Of a DNA stretch of 64,000 nt, positions 40,874 to 49,201 are shown one piece after another; the first letter of the stretch is position 1; every line of letters begins with the position of its first letter. Source of the DNA: Acidobacteria bacterium Ga0077522 (lineage in GTDB: Bacteria > Acidobacteriota > Vicinamibacteria > Vicinamibacterales > Vicinamibacteraceae); the NCBI GenBank assembly GCA_001464065.1, contig LNDN01000003.1:1-64000 (forward strand), given 5' to 3'. Both the position numbers and the translations under genes were made by a program. A model generated the notes under the pieces. It was not told the origin of the DNA, did no database searches, and worked only from the letters and a program-made list of their open reading frames with translations.

Positions 40874-42453
40874 CAGTCCTGACGAGGAATGCCGAAGCAG
40901 TAGAGGGTGCCGTCGAAGGTGGCGAGGTAGACGCGACCGTTGGCCACGGTGAGCCCGCTGAAGTGATTCCAGGAGGCGATCTGGTCGCCGCTGGACCAGA
41001 GCTCCTTGCCGGTCTTGCCGTCGAGGGCGTAGATCGCCGCGCGTCTCGACCCGGCGATGCGCCGCACCGGACCCGAGCTCAGGCCTCCGCCATAGACGGG
41101 ACCGCCAGGCTCGTCCCAGCCCTTCTCGGGCATCACCTGCGAGGCGTCTTCGCCAGCGGCATACGCGAACACGATGCCGTTGGCGATGACGACTTCCTCG
41201 GCCAGATCCATGTCGCGCGAGAGCCATGCCGGCACCAGTCGCCAGCCCTCGGGGCGCTGACGCACCGTGAAGGCGGCGACGCCGCCGCCGCGGGGACGGG
41301 CGTGTTCGAGCGGCGCCTTGAAGGTGCGGCTCACCGGCCCCCAGAACGGCGCGAGAACCCACTGCGTGCCCGCCCCATCCTTCCAGGCGCCGAGCGCGCC
41401 CCACACACCCTGTCCATCGAACGCGGCCTGATCGTTGCAGATGAGCGGCGTCGTGTGCAGCGTCGTCCGGTGGTCCTCGCCACCCAGGGCATCGCGGTCC
41501 AGCAGCCAGAGGCGGCACTCCTTGCTCGTACCCACGAGGAAGCGACGGCCGCGGTGATCGAAGGCGATCGGCGTGGTGTTGACGTCGAGATCCCGCCGCC
41601 ACAGCCAGTTCGCGTTCGGCGCGCCGAAGAAGTCGGCCAGCTGCAACTGCTTCATCGCATCGAGCCGGACACCGACGATGCCGTTGCCGAGACGACGGGT
41701 GATCGGGTCGAACATCGCATCACCGGTGCCGAGGAACACGCGACCTTCGGCATCGATGGAGGCGCCGCGTCGTCCCCACAATCCGCCACCCGAGGGAATG
41801 AACGCGCTCACCACCTGACTGGCGAGATCGAACGAGTAGAAGGCGTTGGTGAGCCCGCCGCACCCCTGGGCCGTGGCGGTGTAGATCACGCCGTTGTGCA
41901 GGTTCAGCGCGTAGGGCTTGCCGCCCCCCGGAATGAACAGCGCCGGTGGCGCCGTGTCGGTCCCATCGGCGAGATTGAGCTGACGCAGGCGGCCGTCCCA
42001 GGAGACGGCGTAGATCGTGTAGGTGCCCGGCGACGTCTGCGCCATGGTCGGCACCGCCGTCAGGCCGCCAGGGCACAGCGTGTCGTCGGTGCGGCCCTCG
42101 CTCGTGAGCGTGCTGTCGAAGCGGCGGTGCCAGATCTGTCGACCCGTAGCCACGTCGATGCCCCACAGGTCGTCTGACACGCCGGCGACGACCGCGAGCT
42201 CCCGCACACCGGCCGTCGTCTGCACCTTCTCGGCCACCAGCGGCGCGAACAGGTTGTGCATCGCCCGCGGCTTGCTGTCCAGTTTCGTCGTCCAGAGCAG
42301 CGTGGACGCGCCCACGTTGGCTGGCGTGAAGACGCGTTCGTCGCGGACCCAGCCCGTCCGCTGCGTGTCTACGCCTTCGGTCAGGAAGTCGGAGGCCAGC
42401 CCCGTCGCCCCCACCGCCACCAGCCACACCAACGTCAGCTTCGCAGCCTGCAT
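40873..42453 (-). CDS. PQQ-binding-like beta-propeller protein, exported
   Basis: DDLWGIDVATGRQIWHRRFDSTL; AIYALDGKTGKELWSSGDQIASWNHFSGLTVANGRVYLATFDGTLYCFG; overlaps the start of the next gene. Confidence 0.85.
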   Translation of the reverse strand: MQAAKLTLVWLVAVGATGLASDFLTEGVDTQRTGWVRDERVFTPANVGASTLLWTTKLDSKPRAMHNLFAPLVAEKVQTTAGVRELAVVAGVSDDLWGIDVATGRQIWHRRFDSTLTSEGRTDDTLCPGGLTAVPTMAQTSPGTYTIYAVSWDGRLRQLNLADGTDTAPPALFIPGGGKPYALNLHNGVIYTATAQGCGGLTNAFYSFDLASQVVSAFIPSGGGLWGRRGASIDAEGRVFLGTGDAMFDPITRRLGNGIVGVRLDAMKQLQLADFFGAPNANWLWRRDLDVNTTPIAFDHRGRRFLVGTSKECRLWLLDRDALGGEDHRTTLHTTPLICNDQAAFDGQGVWGALGAWKDGAGTQWVLAPFWGPVSRTFKAPLEHARPRGGGVAAFTVRQRPEGWRLVPAWLSRDMDLAEEVVIANGIVFAYAAGEDASQVMPEKGWDEPGGPVYGGGLSSGPVRRIAGSRRAAIYALDGKTGKELWSSGDQIASWNHFSGLTVANGRVYLATFDGTLYCFGIPRQD

Positions 42454-42587
42454 GTGTCCCCGCCTCTCGCTGTCCACGGCCCGGGCATCATAGACGAGAC
42501 GTGGCGATCGCGGGGATGCCGTGGTCGGCTAGAATTCGCCTGTCGCGCAGCAGCCTCGGGGACCAGCGGTCGCGACGGAGGTGTGCA

Positions 42588-43133
42588 ATGGCGGTGCAGT
42601 GGGGAATGACAGGCGCCCTGGTGGCGGTGTGGCTCGCGTCGACCGTGGCAATGTCGGCGCGTCAGGTTCCGGCCTCGGCCCAGCCTCCGGCTCCCGGCGT
42701 GGTGATGCTGGTGCCGTCCGGCGAAGGCCTGCCCGACGGACCGGGCAAGGACGTCACCGTGCGGTCGTGCGGCACCTGCCACGAAGCGCGCCGCGCCGCG
42801 TCGGCGCGCCTGACCCGCGCCGGCTGGGCGGCGGTGATCGACAGCATGATGGGCCGTGGCGCCATCATCGCGCCCGATCAGGTGCCGGTCGTGCTCGACT
42901 ACCTGTCGACGCACTTCCTCGGCGAGGCGGCGCAGCCGCTGAACATCAACACGGCGCCGCAGATCGACTTCGAGTCCGGCGGTGGGCTGTTGCGCCGCGA
43001 GGCGGCGGCCGTGGTGCGCTACCGCGAGAAGTACGGGCGATTCAAGTCGGTGGACGACTTGCGGAAGGTGCCGGGCGTCGACTTCCGCAAGATCGACGCC
43101 CGTCGATCCGCCTTCATCGTCGTTGTCGGGTAG
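42588..43133 (+). CDS. Exported CxxCH (cytochrome c-like) protein with C-terminal ComEA-like helix-hairpin-helix
   Basis: Signal peptide; VRSCGTCHEARR; LNINTAPQIDFESGGGLLRREAAAVVRYREKYGRFKSVDDLRKVPGVD. Confidence 0.78.
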   Translation: MAVQWGMTGALVAVWLASTVAMSARQVPASAQPPAPGVVMLVPSGEGLPDGPGKDVTVRSCGTCHEARRAASARLTRAGWAAVIDSMMGRGAIIAPDQVPVVLDYLSTHFLGEAAQPLNINTAPQIDFESGGGLLRREAAAVVRYREKYGRFKSVDDLRKVPGVDFRKIDARRSAFIVVVG

Positions 43134-43243
43134 GGCCGGCTCCCGGGGTAGGGCTGGCTCTCCGAGCCGGCCGTCACGGCCCGTTCGGAGAACGGGCCCT
43201 ACCCTCACGCTGACGGCCCGTTCGGAGAACGGGCCCTACCCTC
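43128..43243. repeat. Cluster of REP-like hairpins: one partial, one inverted and two direct copies
   Basis: 43146-43175 GGGTAGGGCTGGCTCTCCGAGCCGGCCGTC; exact 31-bp repeat ACGGCCCGTTCGGAGAACGGGCCCTACCCTC at 43176-43206 and 43213-43243. Confidence 0.9.
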
Positions 43244-44771
43244 GACCAATCGTCGCGATCGCGCGATCGGCCGCCAGCACGCCGCGGTACTGTGCCTCCT
43301 CGAACAGCGGCAGGCCGCTGAGATCCGAGTGCGCGTAGAACAGCCGGTCCTGGCCGTCCTGCAGGGCGCGCCAGCCGGGGTTCGACAGGAGCCCGGGCGT
43401 CGGGCGCACCATCGCGTGCCCGAAGCGCATGATGTCCACGCGGGAGACGTGCTCGCGGATGTCCGGGTGGGGGCGGGACAGATCGTCCAGCACGCGGTCG
43501 CGCAGCGTCGCGTAGTCCTGCGCAAGCAGCCAGCGCCGCGCCTCGGCGGCCGGCTGGTGGGCAAGGGCCCAGTAGTAGGTCCACACCGTGCGAGGCACGT
43601 GCCGGCGCAGGTGCTGGTGCGTGGCGACCACGTATCCGAGCGCCGGCGAGTCGAACACCACGTTGTCCCACGCCATCGGGAAGCCCGTCTCGCGCGGCCA
43701 GCCCTCCAGCGTGAGGTTGGCCGTGACCCACGGCGATGACGTCACGCGCACCGGCGGCGCGCCCGCGACGATGCGGGTGGCCACGTGCAGCGGCGCGGCG
43801 ACGATCACCACGTCGGCCGTCCAGGCCGTGGTCGGCGTCAGCACGCGCCACGCCCGGCCTGCGCGCTCCACCCGGTACGTGACCTGTCCGGACTCGACGC
43901 GGGTGCCGAGCCGCTGCAGCAATCGGCGCACGATCCAGCCGTTGCCCTCCGGCCAGGTCAGCGGGCCCGAGTCATCGGCGTCACGCGCCGCGAAGTAGAG
44001 CACGCCGGCCCAGGCCGAGACATCGCGTGCAAGCCCGCCGTAGTCGTCCCGGCAGGCGTAGTCCACCATCCACCGCAACCACGGCGAGTCGAGGCGCTCG
44101 CGATCGAGCCACGCGGCCATCGAGAGCGCGTCCTCGGGCGGCACACCCTGCGGCCCCAGTCCGACCGCCATCGGAATCGTGAAGCGTCCGGTGGCGCGCA
44201 GTTCGGCCATGCGGGCCGTGAAGCGGACGAACTGGTCCCGATCGCGGCGCGTCGGCCCCACGGCCGGCTCGAGGCCCTCCTGCCAGCGCCCGTGCAGGAA
44301 CAGCCGCTCGTCCGGCGCGTGCACGAGGTGCCGCTCGTCCCACGTCTGGCCGTCGTACACGCCGAGGTCGGCGAAGATCTCGCGGACCAGACCCGCGGCC
44401 GCACCCGGGATGGGCACGTAGTGCGCTCCCCACGGGTAAGCCGAGACCTCGTTCTCGCCCCAGCGCGAGTTGCCACCGGCCTCGCGCTCCATCTCGAGGA
44501 TCACGAAGTCGTCGAGGCCCTGCTTGGCGAGACGCCATCCCGCACACAGGCCCGCCATGCCGCCGCCGACGATCACCACCGACGCGCGGCGCTGCTTCGT
44601 CGGTGCGGGCTGTCTGATGCCGTCGCGCAGCTGATGACCGGCGACGTGCGACTCGTTGACGAAGCCCCCGGCGATCGGGCGACCGGCCTTCTGCGTGAGG
44701 CCGACGAGCGCGGCCGACAGGAAGCCGCGGCGCGAGAGAGGGGTTGGGCGGGAACGGCCCGCGTCCGTCAT
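43236..44771 (-). CDS. FAD-dependent oxidoreductase (flavin amine oxidase-like), Tat-type signal
   Basis: SRRGFLSAALVGL; SVVIVGGGMAGLCAGWRLAKQGLDDFVILEMEREAGGNSRWGEN. Confidence 0.87.
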   Translation of the reverse strand: MTDAGRSRPTPLSRRGFLSAALVGLTQKAGRPIAGGFVNESHVAGHQLRDGIRQPAPTKQRRASVVIVGGGMAGLCAGWRLAKQGLDDFVILEMEREAGGNSRWGENEVSAYPWGAHYVPIPGAAAGLVREIFADLGVYDGQTWDERHLVHAPDERLFLHGRWQEGLEPAVGPTRRDRDQFVRFTARMAELRATGRFTIPMAVGLGPQGVPPEDALSMAAWLDRERLDSPWLRWMVDYACRDDYGGLARDVSAWAGVLYFAARDADDSGPLTWPEGNGWIVRRLLQRLGTRVESGQVTYRVERAGRAWRVLTPTTAWTADVVIVAAPLHVATRIVAGAPPVRVTSSPWVTANLTLEGWPRETGFPMAWDNVVFDSPALGYVVATHQHLRRHVPRTVWTYYWALAHQPAAEARRWLLAQDYATLRDRVLDDLSRPHPDIREHVSRVDIMRFGHAMVRPTPGLLSNPGWRALQDGQDRLFYAHSDLSGLPLFEEAQYRGVLAADRAIATIGRG

Positions 44772-46270
44772 CGATTCAACGCGCTCCACTCGCGCTCGTA
44801 GTAGCGCACCAGCTGCTGGGTGTGCAGGCGGTTGGGCTCCACCGGGACGCGGGCCATGTCGAGGGGGAACTCGAACAAATCACCCAGGGCGTCCGTGGTC
44901 AGGAAGCGCAGTCCCGACGGCAATGTCGTCGGTGTTGCCGGCGGTGTGCGCCCGGCAAGCACGAAGCCCCATTCACCGAACGACGGCACATAGACGTGAT
45001 ACGGCGCCGTGGCGAATCCGGCCTGCTCGATGGTGGCGACGATGCACCAGTAGGACTGGCGGGCGAACAGCGGCGACGTCGACTGCACCACGAAGGTCGC
45101 GCCTGGCGTCAGCCGCGCCATCAGCATCCGATAGAACGTCGTCGTGTAGAGCTTGCCGAGCGAGAAGTTCGACGGGTCGGGAAAGTCGACGACCGCGAAG
45201 TCGAAGGTCTCGCGGGTCTCGTCGATCCACGTGAACGCGTCGGCGTTGACCACCTGCACCCGCGGATCGCTCAGCGCATTGCCGTTGAGGCGGCGCAGTT
45301 CGCTGTGGGTGGAGAACAGTCGGGTCATCTCCGGGTCGAGATCGACCAGCGTGACCGCGCGCACGCCCGGGTAGCGCAGCACCTCGCGCAGCGCGAGCCC
45401 GTCTCCGCCGCCGAGGATCAGCACGCGCGCGGCCTCGGGCAGCGCCGCCAGGCCTGGATGGACCAGCGCCTCGTGATACCGGTACTCGTCACGCGAGCTG
45501 AACTGGAGGTTGGCGTTCAGGAACAGCCGGAGGTCGTCCTTCCACGCCGTCATCACGATGCGCTGGTACGGCGTCGTCCGCGACAGCACGACATCGTCTG
45601 CGTAGAGGTTGGCTTCGGCGAGGTCCAGCAGGGCGTTGGCCTTCCACAGGCCGACTCCGAGCAGGGCGAGCGTCACCACACACATCGCCTGCAGGGATCG
45701 CCGAACCACCGGCGCCAGCGACTCGCGCAGCAGGAACGTGGTCCACAGCGCCACGAGGATGTTGATGGCGCCGAAGAGCATGGGCGCCCGGACGAGGCCG
45801 AGCTTCGGCACCAGCACGATCGGGAACAGCAGCGAGGCGCCAAGGGCGCCGAGGTAGTCGAACGTCAGGACGTTGGCGACCACGTCCTTGAACTGGAAGC
45901 GGTCGCGCAGCAGCCGCATCAGCAGCGGGATCTCGAGGCCCACCAGCACGCCCACCACGAGCACGAGGCCGTAGAGCAGGAGCCGGAAGGCGCTGGTGTA
46001 CGCAAAGGCCAGGAACAGCAGCGCCGACGAGAAGCCGCCGACGACGCCGACCATGATCTCGATGAGGATGAAGCGGGCGACCAGGCCGCGCCCGATGAAG
46101 CGGGAGAGCCACGACCCGATGCCCATGGCAAACAGGTACGTGCCGATGACGGTGGAGAACTGCGTGACGCTGTCGCCGAGCAGATAGCTCGCGAGCGCGC
46201 CGGCGACGAGCTCGTAGATGAGCCCGCACGCGGCGATCAGCAGGACGGAGACGAGCAGGGCGGCTGTCAT
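44768..46270 (-). CDS. Membrane-fused spermidine synthase (polyamine aminopropyltransferase)
   Basis: Several N-terminal TM helices; VLILGGGDGLALREVLRYPGVRAVTLVDLDPEM; DAFTWIDETRETFDFAVVDFPDP. Confidence 0.92.
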   Translation of the reverse strand: MTAALLVSVLLIAACGLIYELVAGALASYLLGDSVTQFSTVIGTYLFAMGIGSWLSRFIGRGLVARFILIEIMVGVVGGFSSALLFLAFAYTSAFRLLLYGLVLVVGVLVGLEIPLLMRLLRDRFQFKDVVANVLTFDYLGALGASLLFPIVLVPKLGLVRAPMLFGAINILVALWTTFLLRESLAPVVRRSLQAMCVVTLALLGVGLWKANALLDLAEANLYADDVVLSRTTPYQRIVMTAWKDDLRLFLNANLQFSSRDEYRYHEALVHPGLAALPEAARVLILGGGDGLALREVLRYPGVRAVTLVDLDPEMTRLFSTHSELRRLNGNALSDPRVQVVNADAFTWIDETRETFDFAVVDFPDPSNFSLGKLYTTTFYRMLMARLTPGATFVVQSTSPLFARQSYWCIVATIEQAGFATAPYHVYVPSFGEWGFVLAGRTPPATPTTLPSGLRFLTTDALGDLFEFPLDMARVPVEPNRLHTQQLVRYYEREWSALNR

Positions 46271-46304
46271 GGAGGCAACGCGGGCAGGCGCCCCTGCGCC
46301 AGGT

Positions 46305-46517
46305 CTAGTGGATGGCGGCGGCGATGATCAGCGACATGCCGAGCGCCACCGCGCCGATGAGTACGGCCAGTGCGGTGTTGTGCTCGTCGATGATCTCGCG
46401 CCACAGCGTGTAGGGCGTCAGCCGATCGATGATGAGGAACGTCAGCAGGAACACGCTGATGCCGAGCCCCGCGAACACCAGCGCGGAGATGAGATTGCTG
46501 AGCAGCGTTGCTTCCAT
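46305..46517 (-). CDS. DUF350 membrane protein
   Basis: MEATLLSNLISALVFAGLGISVFLLTFLIIDRLTPYTLWREIIDEHNTALAVLIGAVALGMSLIIAAAIH. Confidence 0.85.
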   Translation of the reverse strand: MEATLLSNLISALVFAGLGISVFLLTFLIIDRLTPYTLWREIIDEHNTALAVLIGAVALGMSLIIAAAIH

Positions 46518-46520
46518 CGG

Positions 46521-46706
46521 TCACTTCCCTCCGAAGAAACGAGGCGCGCCGTTGTACAGCGACCGGTACGCCCCGGGGTTGTCGCGAATCGAGCGCGGGA
46601 CGTTGCGGACGACGGCCGGCTTCGTGGCCAGCCAGCCACGCATGTCGGCCATCGCCGAACTGCCCACCACCAGCGCGCCGAACGCGAGAAACAACAGGGA
46701 TCTCAT
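46521..46706 (-). CDS. Small exported protein in polyamine/DUF350 operon
   Basis: MRSLLFLAFGALVVGSSAMADMRGWLATKPAVVRNVPRSIRDNPGAYRSLYNGAPRFFGGK; short gaps to both neighbours on the same strand. Confidence 0.65.
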   Translation of the reverse strand: MRSLLFLAFGALVVGSSAMADMRGWLATKPAVVRNVPRSIRDNPGAYRSLYNGAPRFFGGK

Positions 46707-46720
46707 TGCGGTCTCACTCT

Positions 46721-48649
46721 CTACTCGTCCTCGTCGTCGTCACCCGACGATGCCGAGCCGTAGTCGCTCTCCTGCATCCGCGTGCCTTCGAAGGCGGCGT
46801 ACCGGATGCCCGTGTACAGCGGCGGGATGGCCAGCAGCACGAGCCCCAGCAGATAGGGCAGCAGACTCGGCACGTCGCGGCGCACGCGCAGCGAGTACGA
46901 GACCACGGGACCGTTGACGGGGCCCTCGGGCTCGACCCGCAGGTAGTACTGACCGGCCGGCACGGAGCGCAGCAGCGTGGACGCGCCGGAGGACCCTTCG
47001 GTCCACGATTCGCCGCCGTCGACGCCCTTGTAGAAGCTGACCTCGCGGTCGACGTTGAAGGCGTCGCCCGACTCGAGGTTGATCAGCGCGAGATCGAAGC
47101 CGAGCCACGAGTTGGACAGGTTCGTGTTGGTGGTGAGCTCCACCGTGCCCGAGTCGCGCAGCGTGAACGGCTCGGTGACGAAGGCGGACTCGGCCGTGCC
47201 CGGCTGGAACGTGTACTGCTGCAGGAACACCTGCTCGCGGTCGGCCGTGATCTGGCGCCCGATGCCGAACAGCAACAGCAGCGCCGCCAGCAGCGCGAAC
47301 GCCCCGACCATCGGCCAGACGCGGCCGGCGCGCGGATTGGGCTGGTTGGCGAACACGCCGACGGGCGAGGGCGGGGCACCGGGCAACTGGAACGCCTGCC
47401 AGACGACGTCGGGTGCCGTGTAGCGGCCGAGCGACCAGGTGCGCTCGGCATCCGTGCCTTCGCTCGACAGCATCAGCGGCGGGTCGATGAAGTCGTCGGT
47501 CTGCACCGTCTCGCCGACACGCACCCGCCACGGGAACTCGCCGAGCACGAAGTCGGTGCGGGCCTCGGCGTGCTGGAAGGCCTTGAACACCGTCGAGCCG
47601 TGCCGCCAGTTCGGGCGGTGGGCCCCGGCATGCAGCAGCCTCGGGCGCTCGCGCACCACCGTGACGTCGTTCCAGTGGCCGTTGTACGTCGTCAGGTAGC
47701 GGAAGCCGTGGTACGGGTTGAAGAGGACGTACTCGTCCCACGCGTAGCGCACGTCCTCGACCGAGATCGAGCGCTGCTGGAACCCGATGGCGTCGTAGGG
47801 CTGCCCGTGCCAGGTGCCGCGCGTGCCCAGCGGGATCACCGGCGTGATGGACTGCCTGGCGGCCGCGGCCTGCAGGATCGTGACGTTGCGGTCGCGCGCG
47901 TCGATGACCGCACCGCAGCTGGTGCAGGCCACGGCGCGTGTGTGCGCCAGGGCGCGCAGTTCGACGGCCGCGCCGCAGTTGGCGCAGTTGAAGCCCCGCA
48001 TGCCCGCCGACCGGTCGACGGCGTCGAAGGTCCGGACGTTGCCGAGGCCGAGTTCGTCGAACGAGACGAAGCGCCCGAGGAAGAGCATCGGCGCGCCGTC
48101 GCTGTAGTCGATGGTGCCGAAGGTCGCGTCGTGGCCGCGGAGGTCGGCAAACAGCACGTCCTCCTTGCCCCAGAACTCGAACGGCAACTCGCCTTCCACG
48201 CCCTTGTAGCGGGCGGTGGTCAGCGTGGTCACCTGGAGTTCGCGCTGATCCCAGGTGTAGTCCATGCCGAGGCGGACGGCGTCCGCTGCCGGCAGCGGAC
48301 GGGTCGGCTGCACGAGACTCGAGACGGCGAACTCGAGCTGCGCATCGGAGAGCCAGCCGCTCGTGCCATCCGCGTACACGAGGTGCCACTCGTTCCACCC
48401 ACCATCGTCGTACTCGTAGACGATGCGGCCGATCACGGTGAAGCTGCGGCCGTCGACGGCACCCGTGGTGCCGATCTGGATGGGCGAGGCGTCGGGTGGC
48501 AGGTCGGCGACTTCGCCAATCGTCTCGAGGTCGACGTCGTGGCGGACGATGACCGATCGACAGGCGTCGCACGTGGTCTGGATGGCGCTGGACCAGCGGA
48601 AGCGCACGGGGGCGCTGCAGTTCGGGCAACGCCCGGCCGGACCCCTCAT
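46721..48649 (-). CDS. DUF4178-type zinc-ribbon membrane protein
   Basis: CPNCSAPVRFRWSSAIQTTCDAC and CANCGAAVELRALAHTRAVACTSC; two TM segments; start overlaps speD stop (ATGA). Confidence 0.85.
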   Translation of the reverse strand: MRGPAGRCPNCSAPVRFRWSSAIQTTCDACRSVIVRHDVDLETIGEVADLPPDASPIQIGTTGAVDGRSFTVIGRIVYEYDDGGWNEWHLVYADGTSGWLSDAQLEFAVSSLVQPTRPLPAADAVRLGMDYTWDQRELQVTTLTTARYKGVEGELPFEFWGKEDVLFADLRGHDATFGTIDYSDGAPMLFLGRFVSFDELGLGNVRTFDAVDRSAGMRGFNCANCGAAVELRALAHTRAVACTSCGAVIDARDRNVTILQAAAARQSITPVIPLGTRGTWHGQPYDAIGFQQRSISVEDVRYAWDEYVLFNPYHGFRYLTTYNGHWNDVTVVRERPRLLHAGAHRPNWRHGSTVFKAFQHAEARTDFVLGEFPWRVRVGETVQTDDFIDPPLMLSSEGTDAERTWSLGRYTAPDVVWQAFQLPGAPPSPVGVFANQPNPRAGRVWPMVGAFALLAALLLLFGIGRQITADREQVFLQQYTFQPGTAESAFVTEPFTLRDSGTVELTTNTNLSNSWLGFDLALINLESGDAFNVDREVSFYKGVDGGESWTEGSSGASTLLRSVPAGQYYLRVEPEGPVNGPVVSYSLRVRRDVPSLLPYLLGLVLLAIPPLYTGIRYAAFEGTRMQESDYGSASSGDDDEDE

Positions 48650-49119
48650 CGCTCGGTGTCCCTCGACTCCCGACTCCCGACTCCCGACTCCCGTTCGTTG
48701 CCGTACCGGCGCTCGATGCGGCGGACGAGGGTCTCGGTGGCGCCGAGCATCTCGGCCATCAGGCCGGCGGCATCGAAGTCGTCGCGCGCCTTGCAGCAGA
48801 AGACGTTGACGCAGATCGAGCCGTATTCCGGGAACGTGTGGCAGGCCAGGTGCGACTCGGCCAGGATGACGAAGCCGGTGAGTCCACCCGGCGCCGGGAA
48901 CGTGTGCCAGGCGGCCGGCGCCACCGGCGTGAGGCGCAGGTCGGCGATGAGCCGGGCAAACAGCGCGCGCAGGCGGCCGGCATCGCGCAGCACGTCGGCG
49001 TCGCAGCCGCGGGCGTCGATCACCCACTCGGCGCCACGCATCGCCGCATCGGCGCTCGGAGCGGGCGGGGTCGCCATTCGGGGCTGGGTGACGTCGCGTT
49101 CCGGGGGAGACACGGCCAT
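48646..49119 (-). CDS. speD: S-adenosylmethionine decarboxylase proenzyme
   Basis: GFVILAESHLACHTFPEYGSICVNVFCC matches the AdoMetDC ESHxxxHTxPE site. Confidence 0.9.
   Translation of the reverse strand: MAVSPPERDVTQPRMATPPAPSADAAMRGAEWVIDARGCDADVLRDAGRLRALFARLIADLRLTPVAPAAWHTFPAPGGLTGFVILAESHLACHTFPEYGSICVNVFCCKARDDFDAAGLMAEMLGATETLVRRIERRYGNERESGVGSRESRDTER
48665..48692. repeat. GACTCCC heptamer x4 inside the speD 3' end
   Basis: Four exact 7-bp units; encode the ESGVGSRESR tail on the minus strand. Confidence 0.92.
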
Positions 49120-49134
49120 GGAGCTGTGGCCGGG

Positions 49135-49140
49135 ATTATA
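49135..49140 (-). promoter_or_regulatory. -10-like TATAAT upstream of speD
   Basis: Exact TATAAT on the minus strand 15 bp upstream of speD ATG; no clear -35 seen. Confidence 0.4.
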
Positions 49141-49201
49141 AGGCAGGGAAGGCGGAGCGCGGCCGAGCTATGCTCTCGCATCCCGAAAGGCGAGGTGCGG
49201 A

